Of a stretch of DNA of 64,000 nt, positions 36,626 through 45,646 are shown in pieces; position 1 is the stretch's first letter; each line of letters starts with the position of its first letter. The notes under the pieces are model-generated. The model was given only the letters and a program-made list of their open reading frames with translations. It was not told the DNA's origin and made no database searches. Source of the stretch: Flavobacterium litorale (lineage in GTDB: Bacteria > Bacteroidota > Bacteroidia > Flavobacteriales > Flavobacteriaceae); assembly GCF_019613795.1 (NCBI RefSeq), contig NZ_CP080429.1:1-64000 (forward strand), given 5' to 3'. The position numbers and the translations under genes were made by a program.

Positions 36626-37402
36626 TTACACCAATTTGTTGTTTAACTTTCGTAATTTAATGGCTGTAAGCACTTTTTTGGTATACAATGGGAAATCTGC
36701 ATTTTGTATCCATCCATAATAACCAGGCTCTTCATCCAATACTTTCTCTACTTTAACACCTTTGTGCTTACCAAAACCAAATACCTCATCGCCATCTTTA
36801 TTTACCACTATAAAACCTGCAAAATCGGCTGTAACTCGGCGTGTTGTATATTCCGACAAGGCATTCATATCATTAGGTAAATCATCGTAATGGTCAAGCT
36901 GCGATTTTAATATCTCGTACGTTGCATTAGTATCAGCCTCTGCACTGTGCGCATTCTCTAATACTTGCCCGCAATAAAATTTATAGGCTGCGCTAAGTGT
37001 GCGTTCTTCTTTTTTATGAAAAATGGTTTGCACATCTACTGAAACACGATTTTTCATATCAAAATCAACATCGGCACGCAATAGCTCTTCTGCCAACAAC
37101 GGAATATCAAACCTATCGGAGTTATATCCTGCAAGGTCGGAATCCTTAATCATATTGTATATAGTACCCGAGAGTGCTTTAAAAGTAGGCTCGTTGGCTA
37201 CTCTCTCGTCTGTAATTCCATGAAATGCTATTGTTGCAGGCGGTATAGGTCGTTCGGGGTTAACAAGCCACGTTCTGCTTTCTTTATTTCCGTTAGGATG
37301 TACTTTTAATATTGATATCTCAACAATTCTATCCTTAGTAATATCAGTCCCAGTCGTTTCGAGGTCGAAAAAACAAATGGGTCTGCGAAGTTTAAGTTCC
37401 AT
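36626..37402 (-). CDS. DnaQ-like 3'-5' exonuclease with C-terminal DUF3820-like part
   Basis: The 258-residue protein has a DEDDh exonuclease domain (about 8-180) with F-F-D13-L-E15-T-T-G and a late H-S-A-E-A-D segment. The C-terminal part (about 205-258) has F-G-F-G-K-H-K-G, as in DUF3820 domains. It may be a proofreading subunit or a repair nuclease. No replication subunit lies nearby. Confidence 0.88.
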   Translation of the reverse strand: MELKLRRPICFFDLETTGTDITKDRIVEISILKVHPNGNKESRTWLVNPERPIPPATIAFHGITDERVANEPTFKALSGTIYNMIKDSDLAGYNSDRFDIPLLAEELLRADVDFDMKNRVSVDVQTIFHKKEERTLSAAYKFYCGQVLENAHSAEADTNATYEILKSQLDHYDDLPNDMNALSEYTTRRVTADFAGFIVVNKDGDEVFGFGKHKGVKVEKVLDEEPGYYGWIQNADFPLYTKKVLTAIKLRKLNNKLV

Positions 37403-37551
37403 ATCTGTCCTGTATAACTACAAATATAGCTTTCCTATATTGTAAAAAGAAGTAGGACGTGTTATTTATTGCTTTTCTAGTTAAAGTTGAACCGTTGCTT
37501 ACCGAGTACCGCAATTGTTTGCACTATTTAGTAGAATAATAACTACTACAT

Positions 37552-37580
37552 AAAAAAAGCCGCTGTACAGCGGCTTTTTA
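37552..37580 (-). terminator. Intrinsic terminator with the repeated palindrome
   Basis: The core GCCGCTGTACAGCGGC (37559-37574) with A and T runs follows the E2 gene, so it ends that minus-strand transcript. Its core is identical to the ndk terminator at 29386-29401. Confidence 0.85.
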
Positions 37581-37600
37581 AATCTATATTTTAAAAAATA

Positions 37601-38911
37601 TTATATATCTCTATTAGGATCAAAGGCTTCTAGGTATTCGGCTACTCGCTTAACAAACGAACCTCCTAGTGCACCATCTACAACCCTGTGGTCATAACTG
37701 TGCGAAAGGAACATTTTTTGGCGGATGCCAATAAAGTCACCTTCTGGTGTTTCTATAACTGCAGGCACTTTGCGTATTGCTCCTAGTGCTAAAATACCTA
37801 CTTGCGGCTGATTGATAATAGGTGTACCAAACACACTACCAAAGGTACCTACATTGGTTACGGTGTATGTACCGCCCTGCGTATCGTCTGGTTTTAGTTT
37901 ACCGGCTTTTGCTCTGTTACCTAAGTCGTTTACTGCTTTAGCCATACCTACCATATTTAGTTGGTCGGCATTTTTAATTACAGGTACAATTAGGTTACCG
38001 TTTGGTAAAGCTGCTGCCATACCAAGGTTTATGTTTTTCTTTTTAATGATGTAATCGCCATCTACAGATATGTTCATTCCAGGGAAGTCTTTAAGCGCAC
38101 GTGCTACAGCCTCCATAAATATTGGCGTAAACGTAAGTTTTTCGCCTTCTCTTTTTTGGAAGGTATCTTTAACTTTGTTTCTCCAGTTTACTATGTTTGT
38201 TACATCAACCTCAATAAACGATTGTACGTGTGCAGAAGTTTGCACGGATTGTACCATGTAACCTGAAATTAGCTTACGCATACGATCCATCTCTACAACT
38301 TCGTCCTGACCGTTAACCGATACTGGCGCGGCTTTGGCTGCAACAGGCTGGCTAGCCGTTGGTGCTTGTTGCGCTGGTTTAGCAACAGGAGCTGCGGGTT
38401 GGCTACCTCTGTTTTTAATATATGCTAATATATCGGTTTTGGTTACTCTACCCTCTTTACCTGTACCGTTTATAGCCTCTAGCTCGGTAAGTGAAATACC
38501 TTCTTCTTTAGCGATGTTCTTTACTAATGGTGAGAAGAATTTATCTGAACCTGAAAAATCTTCGTTTGTTGCTGCTACTTCTTTGGCCGCTTCAACACTT
38601 TGTGCTACGGCTTTAACGGCAGTGTCTGAAACAGTAGCTTCTTCTTTAGGAGCAGCCTCCGTTGCTTCACCTTCAGTTTCTATGTAGGCTATGGTTTGCC
38701 CTACTTGCACTACGTCGTCAACCTGAAATAATATTTCTGATAAAACGCCCGATACTTCTGATGGTACTTCAGAATCTACTTTGTCAGTAGCAATTTCTAA
38801 AACAGCTTCGTCAGCTTCAATAGCATCGCCTACGTTTTTTAGCCAGTTTGTAATTGTTGCTTCTGCAACACTCTCACCCATTTTGGGTAATTTTAATTCA
38901 AATTTTGCCAT
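37601..38911 (-). CDS. Dihydrolipoamide acyltransferase (E2) of a 2-oxo acid dehydrogenase
   Basis: The 436-residue protein has a lipoyl domain (about 1-77; lipoyl lysine K44 in A-T-D-K-V-D-S), a Glu-rich linker, a peripheral-subunit-binding domain (about 127-165), an Ala/Pro linker and the acyltransferase core with the catalytic D-H-R-V-V-D-G near 405-411. The pattern fits branched-chain or generic E2 rather than SucB, but the substrate is inferred. Its lipoate is made by LipA (18310). No E1 gene is adjacent. Confidence 0.92.
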   Translation of the reverse strand: MAKFELKLPKMGESVAEATITNWLKNVGDAIEADEAVLEIATDKVDSEVPSEVSGVLSEILFQVDDVVQVGQTIAYIETEGEATEAAPKEEATVSDTAVKAVAQSVEAAKEVAATNEDFSGSDKFFSPLVKNIAKEEGISLTELEAINGTGKEGRVTKTDILAYIKNRGSQPAAPVAKPAQQAPTASQPVAAKAAPVSVNGQDEVVEMDRMRKLISGYMVQSVQTSAHVQSFIEVDVTNIVNWRNKVKDTFQKREGEKLTFTPIFMEAVARALKDFPGMNISVDGDYIIKKKNINLGMAAALPNGNLIVPVIKNADQLNMVGMAKAVNDLGNRAKAGKLKPDDTQGGTYTVTNVGTFGSVFGTPIINQPQVGILALGAIRKVPAVIETPEGDFIGIRQKMFLSHSYDHRVVDGALGGSFVKRVAEYLEAFDPNRDI

Positions 38912-39018
38912 ATCGTTAACCTAAAGGTAAAATTAATGTTTCTGTTTGCGAAATTAATAAAAAAAATGACTCGTTATCTGTCTTTCAATAATTATTCATA
39001 GTGGTGTATTGCAATTTT

Positions 39019-40161
39019 TTACCATGTTATTACCCCACCTCTGCTATTACTATTATTACTTCCTAAAATAAAATTACATCCTTTGGGTTTTATCTTAAAA
39101 GTATATCCATCTTGCTTGTGTTGTTGCATTATGGATATGATATTGCCAAAAGTAAGCAACTCGTTATCGAAAATAACTTCTATATTTTTTTGAGTAGTTG
39201 GTAGTAAAAGCGGTTTGTAATTACTGTGCCTTACTACTTGCTTGCCCGTAACGGTTTGCAATTGTTTTTGTAACGCCTCGTTTTCAGAAAACAATACATA
39301 TTCCTGCGGGGCTACTTGAATTGTTTTTTTATTTTTTTTAGCAATAACAAAAAATAATACACCTAGTTTCATAAACAAATCAAACGCTGCCGATTTTTTA
39401 AAATGCTTACGGTAAAACTCCTGCATGGCATCGTTAAAGCGTTTCATGTATGTTTTATCGCGTACGGTGCTCTCTCCTTTGTAATGTAGTATAGCCGTTT
39501 CAGGATAGTATATATTTTGTTTTCCGGCTTTTAATACGGTATAAGAGAGGTCTACATCCTCGCCATACATAAAATAATCTTCATCAAAGCCGCCTACTTC
39601 AAGGTACAGTTCGCGCTCCATAAACATAAAAGCACCTGTTAGTATATCGGTTTGCCCCGTAGTATTTTCGTTAAGATGCTGTGCGTAGTATTTATTAAAA
39701 GCACCCCATTTCGGGAATAGTTTATACAAGCCTGCTATTTTGGTGGTTGCTACCCAAGGGGTGGGCGTACCACGTTTGCTTTCGGGTAAAAAGTTACCTG
39801 TACCATCTACCATTTTAACACCTGTAATACCATGTTTTTTTTGCGTAGGCACAAAATCCAACAGCTTACTAAAGGTATCTTCGGCAACTACCGTATCGGG
39901 GTTTAGTATGCAAATGTATTTGCCTTTTGCTTTGGCAACACCTATATTATTACCTTGCGGAAAACCTGCATTTTCGTTTTGCGCAATAAGTGTTACATTC
40001 GGGAAACGGCTCCGCATCATCTCACAACTATCGTCGGGAGAGTTGTTATCTACCACTATAATTTCGCCATCAATGCCTTGCAAGGCTTGTTGCACGCTTA
40101 GCACACATTGCTCTAAAAAATAGCGCACGTTATAGTTAAGAATAATTATAGAGAGTTGCAT
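39019..40161 (-). CDS. Family 2 glycosyltransferase (rhamnosyltransferase-like)
   Basis: The 380-residue protein opens M-Q-L-S-I-I-I-L-N-Y-N, with V-D-N-N-S and N-P-D-T motifs of WbbL-type enzymes that build surface polysaccharide. The start is ATG 40161; a longer frame back to 40236 would run into the hsp20 terminator. A hydrophobic segment lies near 265-280. The C-terminal 100 residues (about 280-380) have no recognised domain. Confidence 0.88.
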   Translation of the reverse strand: MQLSIIILNYNVRYFLEQCVLSVQQALQGIDGEIIVVDNNSPDDSCEMMRSRFPNVTLIAQNENAGFPQGNNIGVAKAKGKYICILNPDTVVAEDTFSKLLDFVPTQKKHGITGVKMVDGTGNFLPESKRGTPTPWVATTKIAGLYKLFPKWGAFNKYYAQHLNENTTGQTDILTGAFMFMERELYLEVGGFDEDYFMYGEDVDLSYTVLKAGKQNIYYPETAILHYKGESTVRDKTYMKRFNDAMQEFYRKHFKKSAAFDLFMKLGVLFFVIAKKNKKTIQVAPQEYVLFSENEALQKQLQTVTGKQVVRHSNYKPLLLPTTQKNIEVIFDNELLTFGNIISIMQQHKQDGYTFKIKPKGCNFILGSNNSNSRGGVITW

Positions 40162-40210
40162 GCGGCAAAGATATATAATTTGACTTTTGGATAATACTCC
40201 GTTGTAAAAC

Positions 40211-40238
40211 AAAAAAAGTGCCCCACATAAGGGCACTC
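40211..40238 (-). terminator. Intrinsic terminator after hsp20
   Basis: AGTGCCC / GGGCACT with a seven-base loop, followed on the minus strand by a run of T, 31 bases after the hsp20 stop. Confidence 0.8.
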
Positions 40239-40268
40239 TTACTAATTAACCAACTTAAATAATCATCA

Positions 40269-40700
40269 TTATGAAATTGCTATCAACCTCTTTGCTTTTG
40301 GTAATGCTTCTTCTTTTTTAGGAAGTGTTAGCGTTAAAATACCCGAATTATAAGCTGCGTTAATGGCATCTGTATTAACTGTTTCGGGCAACGTAAAGGA
40401 ACGCTTGAAAGATGATAAGCTAAACTCTCTGCGAGTAAATTTTCCTTTTTCCTCTTCTGTTTTTTCTGTTTTAACCTCTGCCGAAATAGATAATAAATCA
40501 TTGTCTATCTCAATGTTAAAATCTTCTTTTTTCATCCCTGGCACTGCTAACGCTAGCTCGTAACCGCTTTCATTTTCTTGGATATTTACAGAGGGCATCG
40601 ATTTTTTAACCATTTCTGAGTTTCCTGCCCAATCTCTAAATAATTCGTCCATTACTGATGGGAATAATGCATTACTGTTGTTTTTTCTTACTAAGTTCAT
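40269..40700 (-). CDS. Small heat-shock protein, Hsp20/alpha-crystallin family
   Basis: The 143-residue chaperone holds unfolded proteins. The alpha-crystallin domain (about 35-135) contains E-L-A-L-A-V-P-G-M-K-K-E-D and A-A-Y-N-S-G-I-L-T-L-T-L-P, ending with the I-x-I-like C-terminus (R-L-I-A-I-S). A large symmetric dyad is 86 bases upstream, the best candidate for its control. Confidence 0.95.
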   Translation of the reverse strand: MNLVRKNNSNALFPSVMDELFRDWAGNSEMVKKSMPSVNIQENESGYELALAVPGMKKEDFNIEIDNDLLSISAEVKTEKTEEEKGKFTRREFSLSSFKRSFTLPETVNTDAINAAYNSGILTLTLPKKEEALPKAKRLIAIS

Positions 40701-40785
40701 ACCTTTTATTGTTTTTTAAAATTTTTACTTTAAAAATATTTGCTTTACGGTTTACTAATAGTCAAGTTTTGTTCCAAAGCAAAAA

Positions 40786-40822
40786 AATGACTTTTTGACA
40801 CTATAAGTGTCATTATGTCATT
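40786..40822. promoter_or_regulatory. 37-base symmetric dyad upstream of hsp20
   Basis: A perfect palindrome TGACACTATAAGTGTCA (40796-40812) is flanked by AATGAC (40786-40791) and GTCATT (40817-40822) at equal distance. This gives four TGAC half-sites in exact mirror order around 40804. It lies 86 to 122 bases before the hsp20 start. Confidence 0.65.
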
Positions 40823-41036
40823 ATTAGTATACAAAAGTGCCATCTTTAGCACCCTTACTCCTCGAGTTCTGGCTATGAAATGGTAATTAACGACTACCGA
40901 AAACCCGAACTACATAGGATAATACGAGAAAACACAACACAACGATTTGGTGGTAAACATGTAGACACATAAGCTAAAATTAAAAAAGCAACCGCATAAC
41001 AGTATCGGTTACATGTAAAACCTAAAACAAATAAAC

Positions 41037-41044
41037 TATTTTTG
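41037..41044 (+). promoter_or_regulatory. Promoter -7 element TATTTTTG of the ABC-F gene
   Basis: The octamer matches TAnnTTTG and lies 16 bases before the GTG start codon at 41061. Confidence 0.55.
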
Positions 41045-41060
41045 CACAAAAAGCAGTATA

Positions 41061-42935
41061 GTGAATTACCTTTCAGTAGAAAATATATCCAAGTCTTTTG
41101 GCGAACGTACTTTATTCGAGAACATCTCTTTTGGGATTAACAAAGACCAAAAAGTGGCTTTTGTTGCCAAAAATGGTACAGGTAAAACAAGCATCTTAAA
41201 AATTATTACAGGGGAAGATATGCCCGATACGGGGCAGGTAGTAATGCGGAAAGACATAAAAATGGCGTTTTTACCGCAGGAACCCAACCTTGACCCTGAG
41301 TTGAGCATTGAGGAAAGTATTTTTGCATCGGATAACGATATTCTTAAAACAATAGCGCAATACGAGAAAGCACTTAACAATCCTGAAGACGAAGAAGCCT
41401 ACCAAAAAGCATTTGAACGGATGGATATGCACAATGCTTGGGATTTTGAAACGCAGTACAAACAAATACTGTTTAAACTAAAGCTCGACGATTTAAAACT
41501 TAAGGTTAAGAGCCTTTCGGGCGGGCAAAAAAAACGTTTGGCACTTGCCATTATATTAATAAACAAGCCCGACTTGTTAATACTAGATGAGCCCACCAAC
41601 CACTTGGATTTAGAGATGATTGAATGGTTGGAAAATTACTTTGCTAAAGAAAACATGACGTTATTTATGGTTACGCACGACCGCTTTTTTTTAGAACGGG
41701 TGTGTAACGAAATTATAGAGCTAGAAAATGGGCAACTCTACCAATATAAAGGAAACTACTCCTACTATTTAACGAAAAAGGAAGAACGCGTAGCTGCCGA
41801 AAATGCAAGTATTGACAAAGCTAAAAACCTTTTTGTAAAAGAGCTGGCTTGGATGCGCAGGCAACCCAAAGCACGTACTACAAAATCGAAATCAAGACAG
41901 GACGATTTTTACGTAATTAAAGAAAAAGCAAACAGCCGCCGTAAAGAGCACAAAGTGGAGCTTGAAATAAATATGGAGCGTATGGGTAGCAAAATTGTAG
42001 AGCTGCACAACGTTTCTAAAAAATTTAAAGATAAAACCATACTCGAAAATTTTAACTTTAACTTTAAAAAAGGCGAGCGCATTGGTATTATTGGTAAAAA
42101 TGGTACAGGTAAATCTACTTTTTTAAACATACTCACGCAAAACATACCACCCGATAGCGGTAAAGTTATAACGGGCGACACCATTAAAATTGGCTATTAT
42201 ACGCAAAGTGGTATTAACCCGAAGCCCGAACAAAAGGTTATTGATATTATTAAGGAGTATGGCGAATATATACCGCTTGCTAAAGGCAGAATAATATCGG
42301 CAGGGCAACTACTGGAACGCTTTTTATTTGACAGAAAAAAGCAATACGATTTTGTAGAAAAGTTAAGTGGTGGTGAGCTAAAACGCTTATACCTGTGTAC
42401 CGTTTTAATACAAAACCCTAACTTTTTAATACTGGATGAGCCTACTAACGACCTTGATATTGTTACGCTTAACGTACTGGAAAGTTTCCTGCTCGATTAT
42501 CCTGGCTGCCTTTTGGTAGTAAGCCACGACAGGTATTTTATGGATAAAATTGTAGATCATTTATTTGTGTTTAGAGGTAACGGCGTTGTTGAAGATTTTC
42601 CAGGCAACTACAGTGATTTCCGTACGTACGAGGATAGTAACGAACCTGTAAAGGAAAACCCAAAAACTACTGGCGATACCACTACTAAAAAGAACTGGAA
42701 ACAAAGTAATGCAACTACTGGACTAAATTTTAACGAGCAAAAGGAATACAGCAAAATTGAAAGAGAAATAAAGGATTTAGAACGCGATAAGGAAGCTATA
42801 GAGGCTTTATTTTCTGATGGAAAGGTTGATGATACGGATATTGCTACAAAAGCAGAAGAATTACAAAAGATACTGGATAAAATTGACGGAAAAACAGAGC
42901 GTTGGTTTGAACTGAGTGCTAAAATGGAAGAATAA
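41061..42935 (+). CDS. ABC-F family ATPase
   Basis: The 624-residue protein has two ABC domains with an inter-domain linker and no membrane part, as in Uup/EttA-type translation factors acting at the ribosome. Walker A1 is A36-K-N-G-T-G-K42-T (first Gly replaced by Ala) and Walker A2 is G-K-N-G-T-G-K-S; both L-S-G-G signatures are present. The C-terminal coiled coil (about 550-624) resembles Uup. The start is GTG. A-for-G at the first Walker position is seen in the sequence; its effect is unknown. Confidence 0.93.
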   Translation: MNYLSVENISKSFGERTLFENISFGINKDQKVAFVAKNGTGKTSILKIITGEDMPDTGQVVMRKDIKMAFLPQEPNLDPELSIEESIFASDNDILKTIAQYEKALNNPEDEEAYQKAFERMDMHNAWDFETQYKQILFKLKLDDLKLKVKSLSGGQKKRLALAIILINKPDLLILDEPTNHLDLEMIEWLENYFAKENMTLFMVTHDRFFLERVCNEIIELENGQLYQYKGNYSYYLTKKEERVAAENASIDKAKNLFVKELAWMRRQPKARTTKSKSRQDDFYVIKEKANSRRKEHKVELEINMERMGSKIVELHNVSKKFKDKTILENFNFNFKKGERIGIIGKNGTGKSTFLNILTQNIPPDSGKVITGDTIKIGYYTQSGINPKPEQKVIDIIKEYGEYIPLAKGRIISAGQLLERFLFDRKKQYDFVEKLSGGELKRLYLCTVLIQNPNFLILDEPTNDLDIVTLNVLESFLLDYPGCLLVVSHDRYFMDKIVDHLFVFRGNGVVEDFPGNYSDFRTYEDSNEPVKENPKTTGDTTTKKNWKQSNATTGLNFNEQKEYSKIEREIKDLERDKEAIEALFSDGKVDDTDIATKAEELQKILDKIDGKTERWFELSAKMEE

Positions 42936-42936
42936 T

Positions 42937-43569
42937 ATGAAAAAACTAAGCTACACTCAATTTTTGTGGAAATCTAAAAACGCACATGGCATACACTCGC
43001 CATTTGTGTATGGTGTAGTTAGCAAATGTTTTTATAACAAAGTAGGAAAACTATATACCAAGCAGCGGCACGTACCTGTAAAGGGTATAACACCTGATGT
43101 TGCCAACGTTTTATATAAAATTATGTTCCATTTTAAACCCTCCACATTCTACATTTTGGGGATTGAAGCAACTAAAGTAACCGAAATGCTACGCGTTTTA
43201 GGCGAAAAACTAAATACAAATCCATGGTTCCTATCCACATTAGCCCCCATAACTAGCCCTATTGATTTGGCTTACCTATCGGGTAGCAATACATCGGAAC
43301 TGTTACCTTTATTAGAGGAAATACTACCAAACGCAAATAACAAAACTGTGTGTGTTATAGGTAACATACATAAAACAAATACCACCGAAACAGCTTGGGA
43401 TGCTATAAAAAAACACCCAAATGTTACGGTTACTATAGATACGTATCATTTGGGATTGGTATTTTTTAGAAGCGGGCAAGCAAAACAGCACTTTACTATT
43501 CGCCCATATAAAAACAGATTAGTCGATGCCTTACTAGGCATACGCAACCTTTGGGGTTTGTTGGGTTAG
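42937..43569 (+). CDS. Class I SAM-methyltransferase-like protein
   Basis: The 210-residue protein starts M-K-K-L-S-Y-T-Q-F-L and has the H-G-I-H-S-P-F-V-Y motif (about 17-25) seen in a Bacteroidota group annotated as class I methyltransferase. The nucleotide loop is weak here, so activity is not certain. I used ATG 42937, one base after the ABC-F stop, rather than the 42916 frame that overlaps it. It overlaps the convergent Rho_N gene by 4 bases. Confidence 0.72.
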   Translation: MKKLSYTQFLWKSKNAHGIHSPFVYGVVSKCFYNKVGKLYTKQRHVPVKGITPDVANVLYKIMFHFKPSTFYILGIEATKVTEMLRVLGEKLNTNPWFLSTLAPITSPIDLAYLSGSNTSELLPLLEEILPNANNKTVCVIGNIHKTNTTETAWDAIKKHPNVTVTIDTYHLGLVFFRSGQAKQHFTIRPYKNRLVDALLGIRNLWGLLG

Positions 43570-43820
43570 TTATTACGCAGTGCATTAATTAACTCTTGCT
43601 TATTCATTTTAGAGCGCCCTTCAATACCTACTTTTTTCGCTTGCGCATACAAATCCTCCTTTGTTCGGTCTTCATACTTTTTAGCCTTACCACCACGTTT
43701 ACCCGCGTTATCACTATTGGCTATTCGTGCCGATTTTTCCTTGCTATATCCTTGCTCTCTAAGTGCCTCATATTGGTCTGGATTTTTAACCTGAGGTCTG
43801 TTATTTTTGGTTTTTGCCAT
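43566..43820 (-). CDS. Rho N-terminal-domain small protein
   Basis: The 84-residue basic protein has an N-terminal part with Q-Y-E-A-L-R-E-Q-G-Y-S-K-E-K-S-A-R-I-A-N and a Rho_N/SAP-like helical pair (about 50-84; K-E-D-L-Y-A-Q-A-K-K-V-G-I). Such small DNA/RNA-binding proteins are common in this group and are often stress-linked; no role is proven here. Confidence 0.82.
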   Translation of the reverse strand: MAKTKNNRPQVKNPDQYEALREQGYSKEKSARIANSDNAGKRGGKAKKYEDRTKEDLYAQAKKVGIEGRSKMNKQELINALRNN

Positions 43821-43901
43821 GGCTTTTGTTGTTTTACTAATTAACAGTATAAAATTATTAAACCACTCATTTTATATGCGTTAAGCATCCGTTAAAAATA
43901 A

Positions 43902-43929
43902 AAAAGCCGCCCAAATTTGGGCGGCTTTT
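43902..43929 (-). terminator. Intrinsic terminator after the lipoprotein gene
   Basis: AAAAGCCGCCC / GGGCGGCTTTT with an AAATTT loop, 42 bases after the stop of the minus-strand lipoprotein gene. Confidence 0.85.
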
Positions 43930-43970
43930 GTGCAAATTAATAATCAACCTCTAAATTATAGATTTGCAAT

Positions 43971-44642
43971 TTATTCGTTGGCAGCTTCCTTTGCTGCTTC
44001 GTTCTCATCACCTTTAGCCGTCATTCGTTCCCATTTAAATTTAGGAGCAAACCCTAATTTAAGTTTAGCAATTTCACCATTATCTTCAGATGTTAGTCCC
44101 TCTTTTTCAACAGTGTTTTTTCTAGTATCTAACGCTTCGTACCAAGCTTTAATTTTATCAAAATCCTGGCGTGAGTAGTTATCTTTATTAGCATCAAAGG
44201 TAGCAACAAATCTTTCGTAAACACTCAATATATTATCTTTGTTTACCCATTCAAACTTCATATCGTTACCAATACCATTACCTTCGCCAAAGTAGCTTAC
44301 GTATAACGTATTCGCAGCAGCGTTATTCACATTTTCAGAAACGGTCATTTCCATTTCCTCATACTTTTGCTTCGTATCGTTTATTCTTTCTTGAGCATCT
44401 TCTTGTTCCTCCTCTTTCATAGTCTCAATAGCAGCATCGGCTTCGCTAAGTCTGTTTTTGTGCTCTGCTTTAATAGCATTCCAATTTGCCATTTTCTCTT
44501 CATCCTCAAGATTGTTCACAGAATCATAAAAAGACTCATAACGATCTATTTTATTTTCCGCCGCCATCTCAGTGTCAGTTTTACAAGACGTTAATCCTGC
44601 AGCCACTAAAACAGCACCTAACATTACATTTAATTTTTTCAT
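43971..44642 (-). CDS. Putative helical lipoprotein
   Basis: The 223-residue protein has a lipoprotein signal with lipobox T-S-C20-K. The mature part is charged and helical (many Glu, Lys and Asn; coiled-coil-like about 45-110). No known domain is recognised. The stretch upstream, shared with the ABC gene's control region, holds a direct repeat. Confidence 0.8.
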   Translation of the reverse strand: MKKLNVMLGAVLVAAGLTSCKTDTEMAAENKIDRYESFYDSVNNLEDEEKMANWNAIKAEHKNRLSEADAAIETMKEEEQEDAQERINDTKQKYEEMEMTVSENVNNAAANTLYVSYFGEGNGIGNDMKFEWVNKDNILSVYERFVATFDANKDNYSRQDFDKIKAWYEALDTRKNTVEKEGLTSEDNGEIAKLKLGFAPKFKWERMTAKGDENEAAKEAANE

Positions 44643-44719
44643 AATTGATTTGTTTTATATTACTTTGATACACCAAAGATAGGCTGATGCCGAGCAAATA
44701 TCAAAATAAAAACTGCTAT

Positions 44720-44776
44720 ATTAGGAATACTTTAATAATTATAACACATACTTAATAACTATTAGGAATACGTTAA
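44720..44776. repeat. Direct repeat ATTAGGAATACnTTAA
   Basis: Two 16-base copies, ATTAGGAATACTTTAA (44720-44735) and ATTAGGAATACGTTAA (44761-44776), differ by one base and lie 41 bases apart. A third partial ATTAGG follows near 44782. They sit between the divergent lipoprotein and LolD-like genes. Confidence 0.6.
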
Positions 44777-44891
44777 CAGTAATTAGGTCATATCAAGGTT
44801 AAAAGCAACCGCTACAAGCTGCTACGTAAATGGAAAAATGCCTAAAAAACACTCGGAAAAAATTACTACTTTTAAGGCTCAAAATAAAAAA

Positions 44892-45593
44892 ATGGGAAAA
44901 CCAATAATCAATATAAAAGGCATAACGCGCGATTTCCCTTTGGGTAGCGAAATCGTTAAGGTATTAAAAGGTATCGATCTTACTATAAACAAAGGAGAGT
45001 ATGTAGCACTAATGGGACCTTCGGGCTCGGGTAAAAGTACGCTCATGAATTTATTAGGATGCCTTGATACACCTACGGGAGGCATATACAACCTTAATGA
45101 TAAAGACGTTAGCCAAATGAGTGATGATGAGTTAGCTGGCATACGCAATAAAGAAATTGGTTTTGTATTCCAAACCTTTAACCTACTACCGCGTACCACT
45201 GCGCTAGATAATGTGGCGTTACCTATGGTATATGCTGGATGCAAAAAAGCTGAACGTGATAGTCGTGCCACAGAAGTGTTAACACAAGTGGGGCTAGCGG
45301 ACAGAATGGATCATAAACCCAACCAGCTATCGGGTGGGCAACGCCAAAGGGTAGCTGTAGCAAGAGCATTGGTAAACAACCCCTCTATTATTCTTGCTGA
45401 TGAACCTACAGGGAACTTGGATAGTAAGACCTCTATAGAGATTATGAACCTGTTTAACGAGATACATGCTAATGGCAACACGGTAATATTAGTAACACAC
45501 GAAGAAGACATTGCAGCCTATGCGCACCGTGTTATCCGATTGCGTGATGGTATCATCGAAAGCGACAACGTAAACCCTAACCCTGTTACCTAG
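44892..45593 (+). CDS. ABC transporter ATP-binding protein (LolD/MacB type)
   Basis: The 233-residue ATPase has Walker [10 protein letters not shown] (about 39-47), Q-loop V-F-Q-T-F-N-L-L-P, signature L-S-G-G-Q-R-Q-R and Walker [13 protein letters not shown]. This is the LolD/MacB/FtsE group. No permease gene is adjacent, so its partner lies elsewhere. ATG 44892 is preferred; ATG 44838 would add 18 Lys-rich residues. Confidence 0.92.
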   Translation: MGKPIINIKGITRDFPLGSEIVKVLKGIDLTINKGEYVALMGPSGSGKSTLMNLLGCLDTPTGGIYNLNDKDVSQMSDDELAGIRNKEIGFVFQTFNLLPRTTALDNVALPMVYAGCKKAERDSRATEVLTQVGLADRMDHKPNQLSGGQRQRVAVARALVNNPSIILADEPTGNLDSKTSIEIMNLFNEIHANGNTVILVTHEEDIAAYAHRVIRLRDGIIESDNVNPNPVT

Positions 45594-45646
45594 TTTTAAC
45601 TGTAATAGTATTTAAACAAAGTAGCAGCCAACCATAAAACAAAACG

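Larger units (their letters stand above)
40701..41060. other. 360-base intergenic region between hsp20 and ABC-F
   Basis: This is the longest gene-free stretch. It holds the divergent control regions: the four-half-site dyad (40786-40822), a possible TTGAC -33 for hsp20 (40765-40761, minus strand), a weak 18-base CIRCE resemblance (40846-40872), an AACCG/CGGTT stem near 40990-41009, and the ABC-F -7 element (41037-41044). I see no coding frame or RNA gene in it. Confidence 0.7.

Noticed and set aside
40846..40872. CIRCE-like element: TTAGCACCC, nine bases, GAGTTCTGG.
   Set aside because: Only 14 of 18 arm bases fit the CIRCE consensus, the right arm is poor, and it lies over 140 bases from hsp20; probably chance.
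40981..41012. AACCG/CGGTT stem, terminator-like on the minus strand.
   Set aside because: No minus-strand gene lies upstream of it, so there is no transcript to end; reported only as part of the intergenic description.
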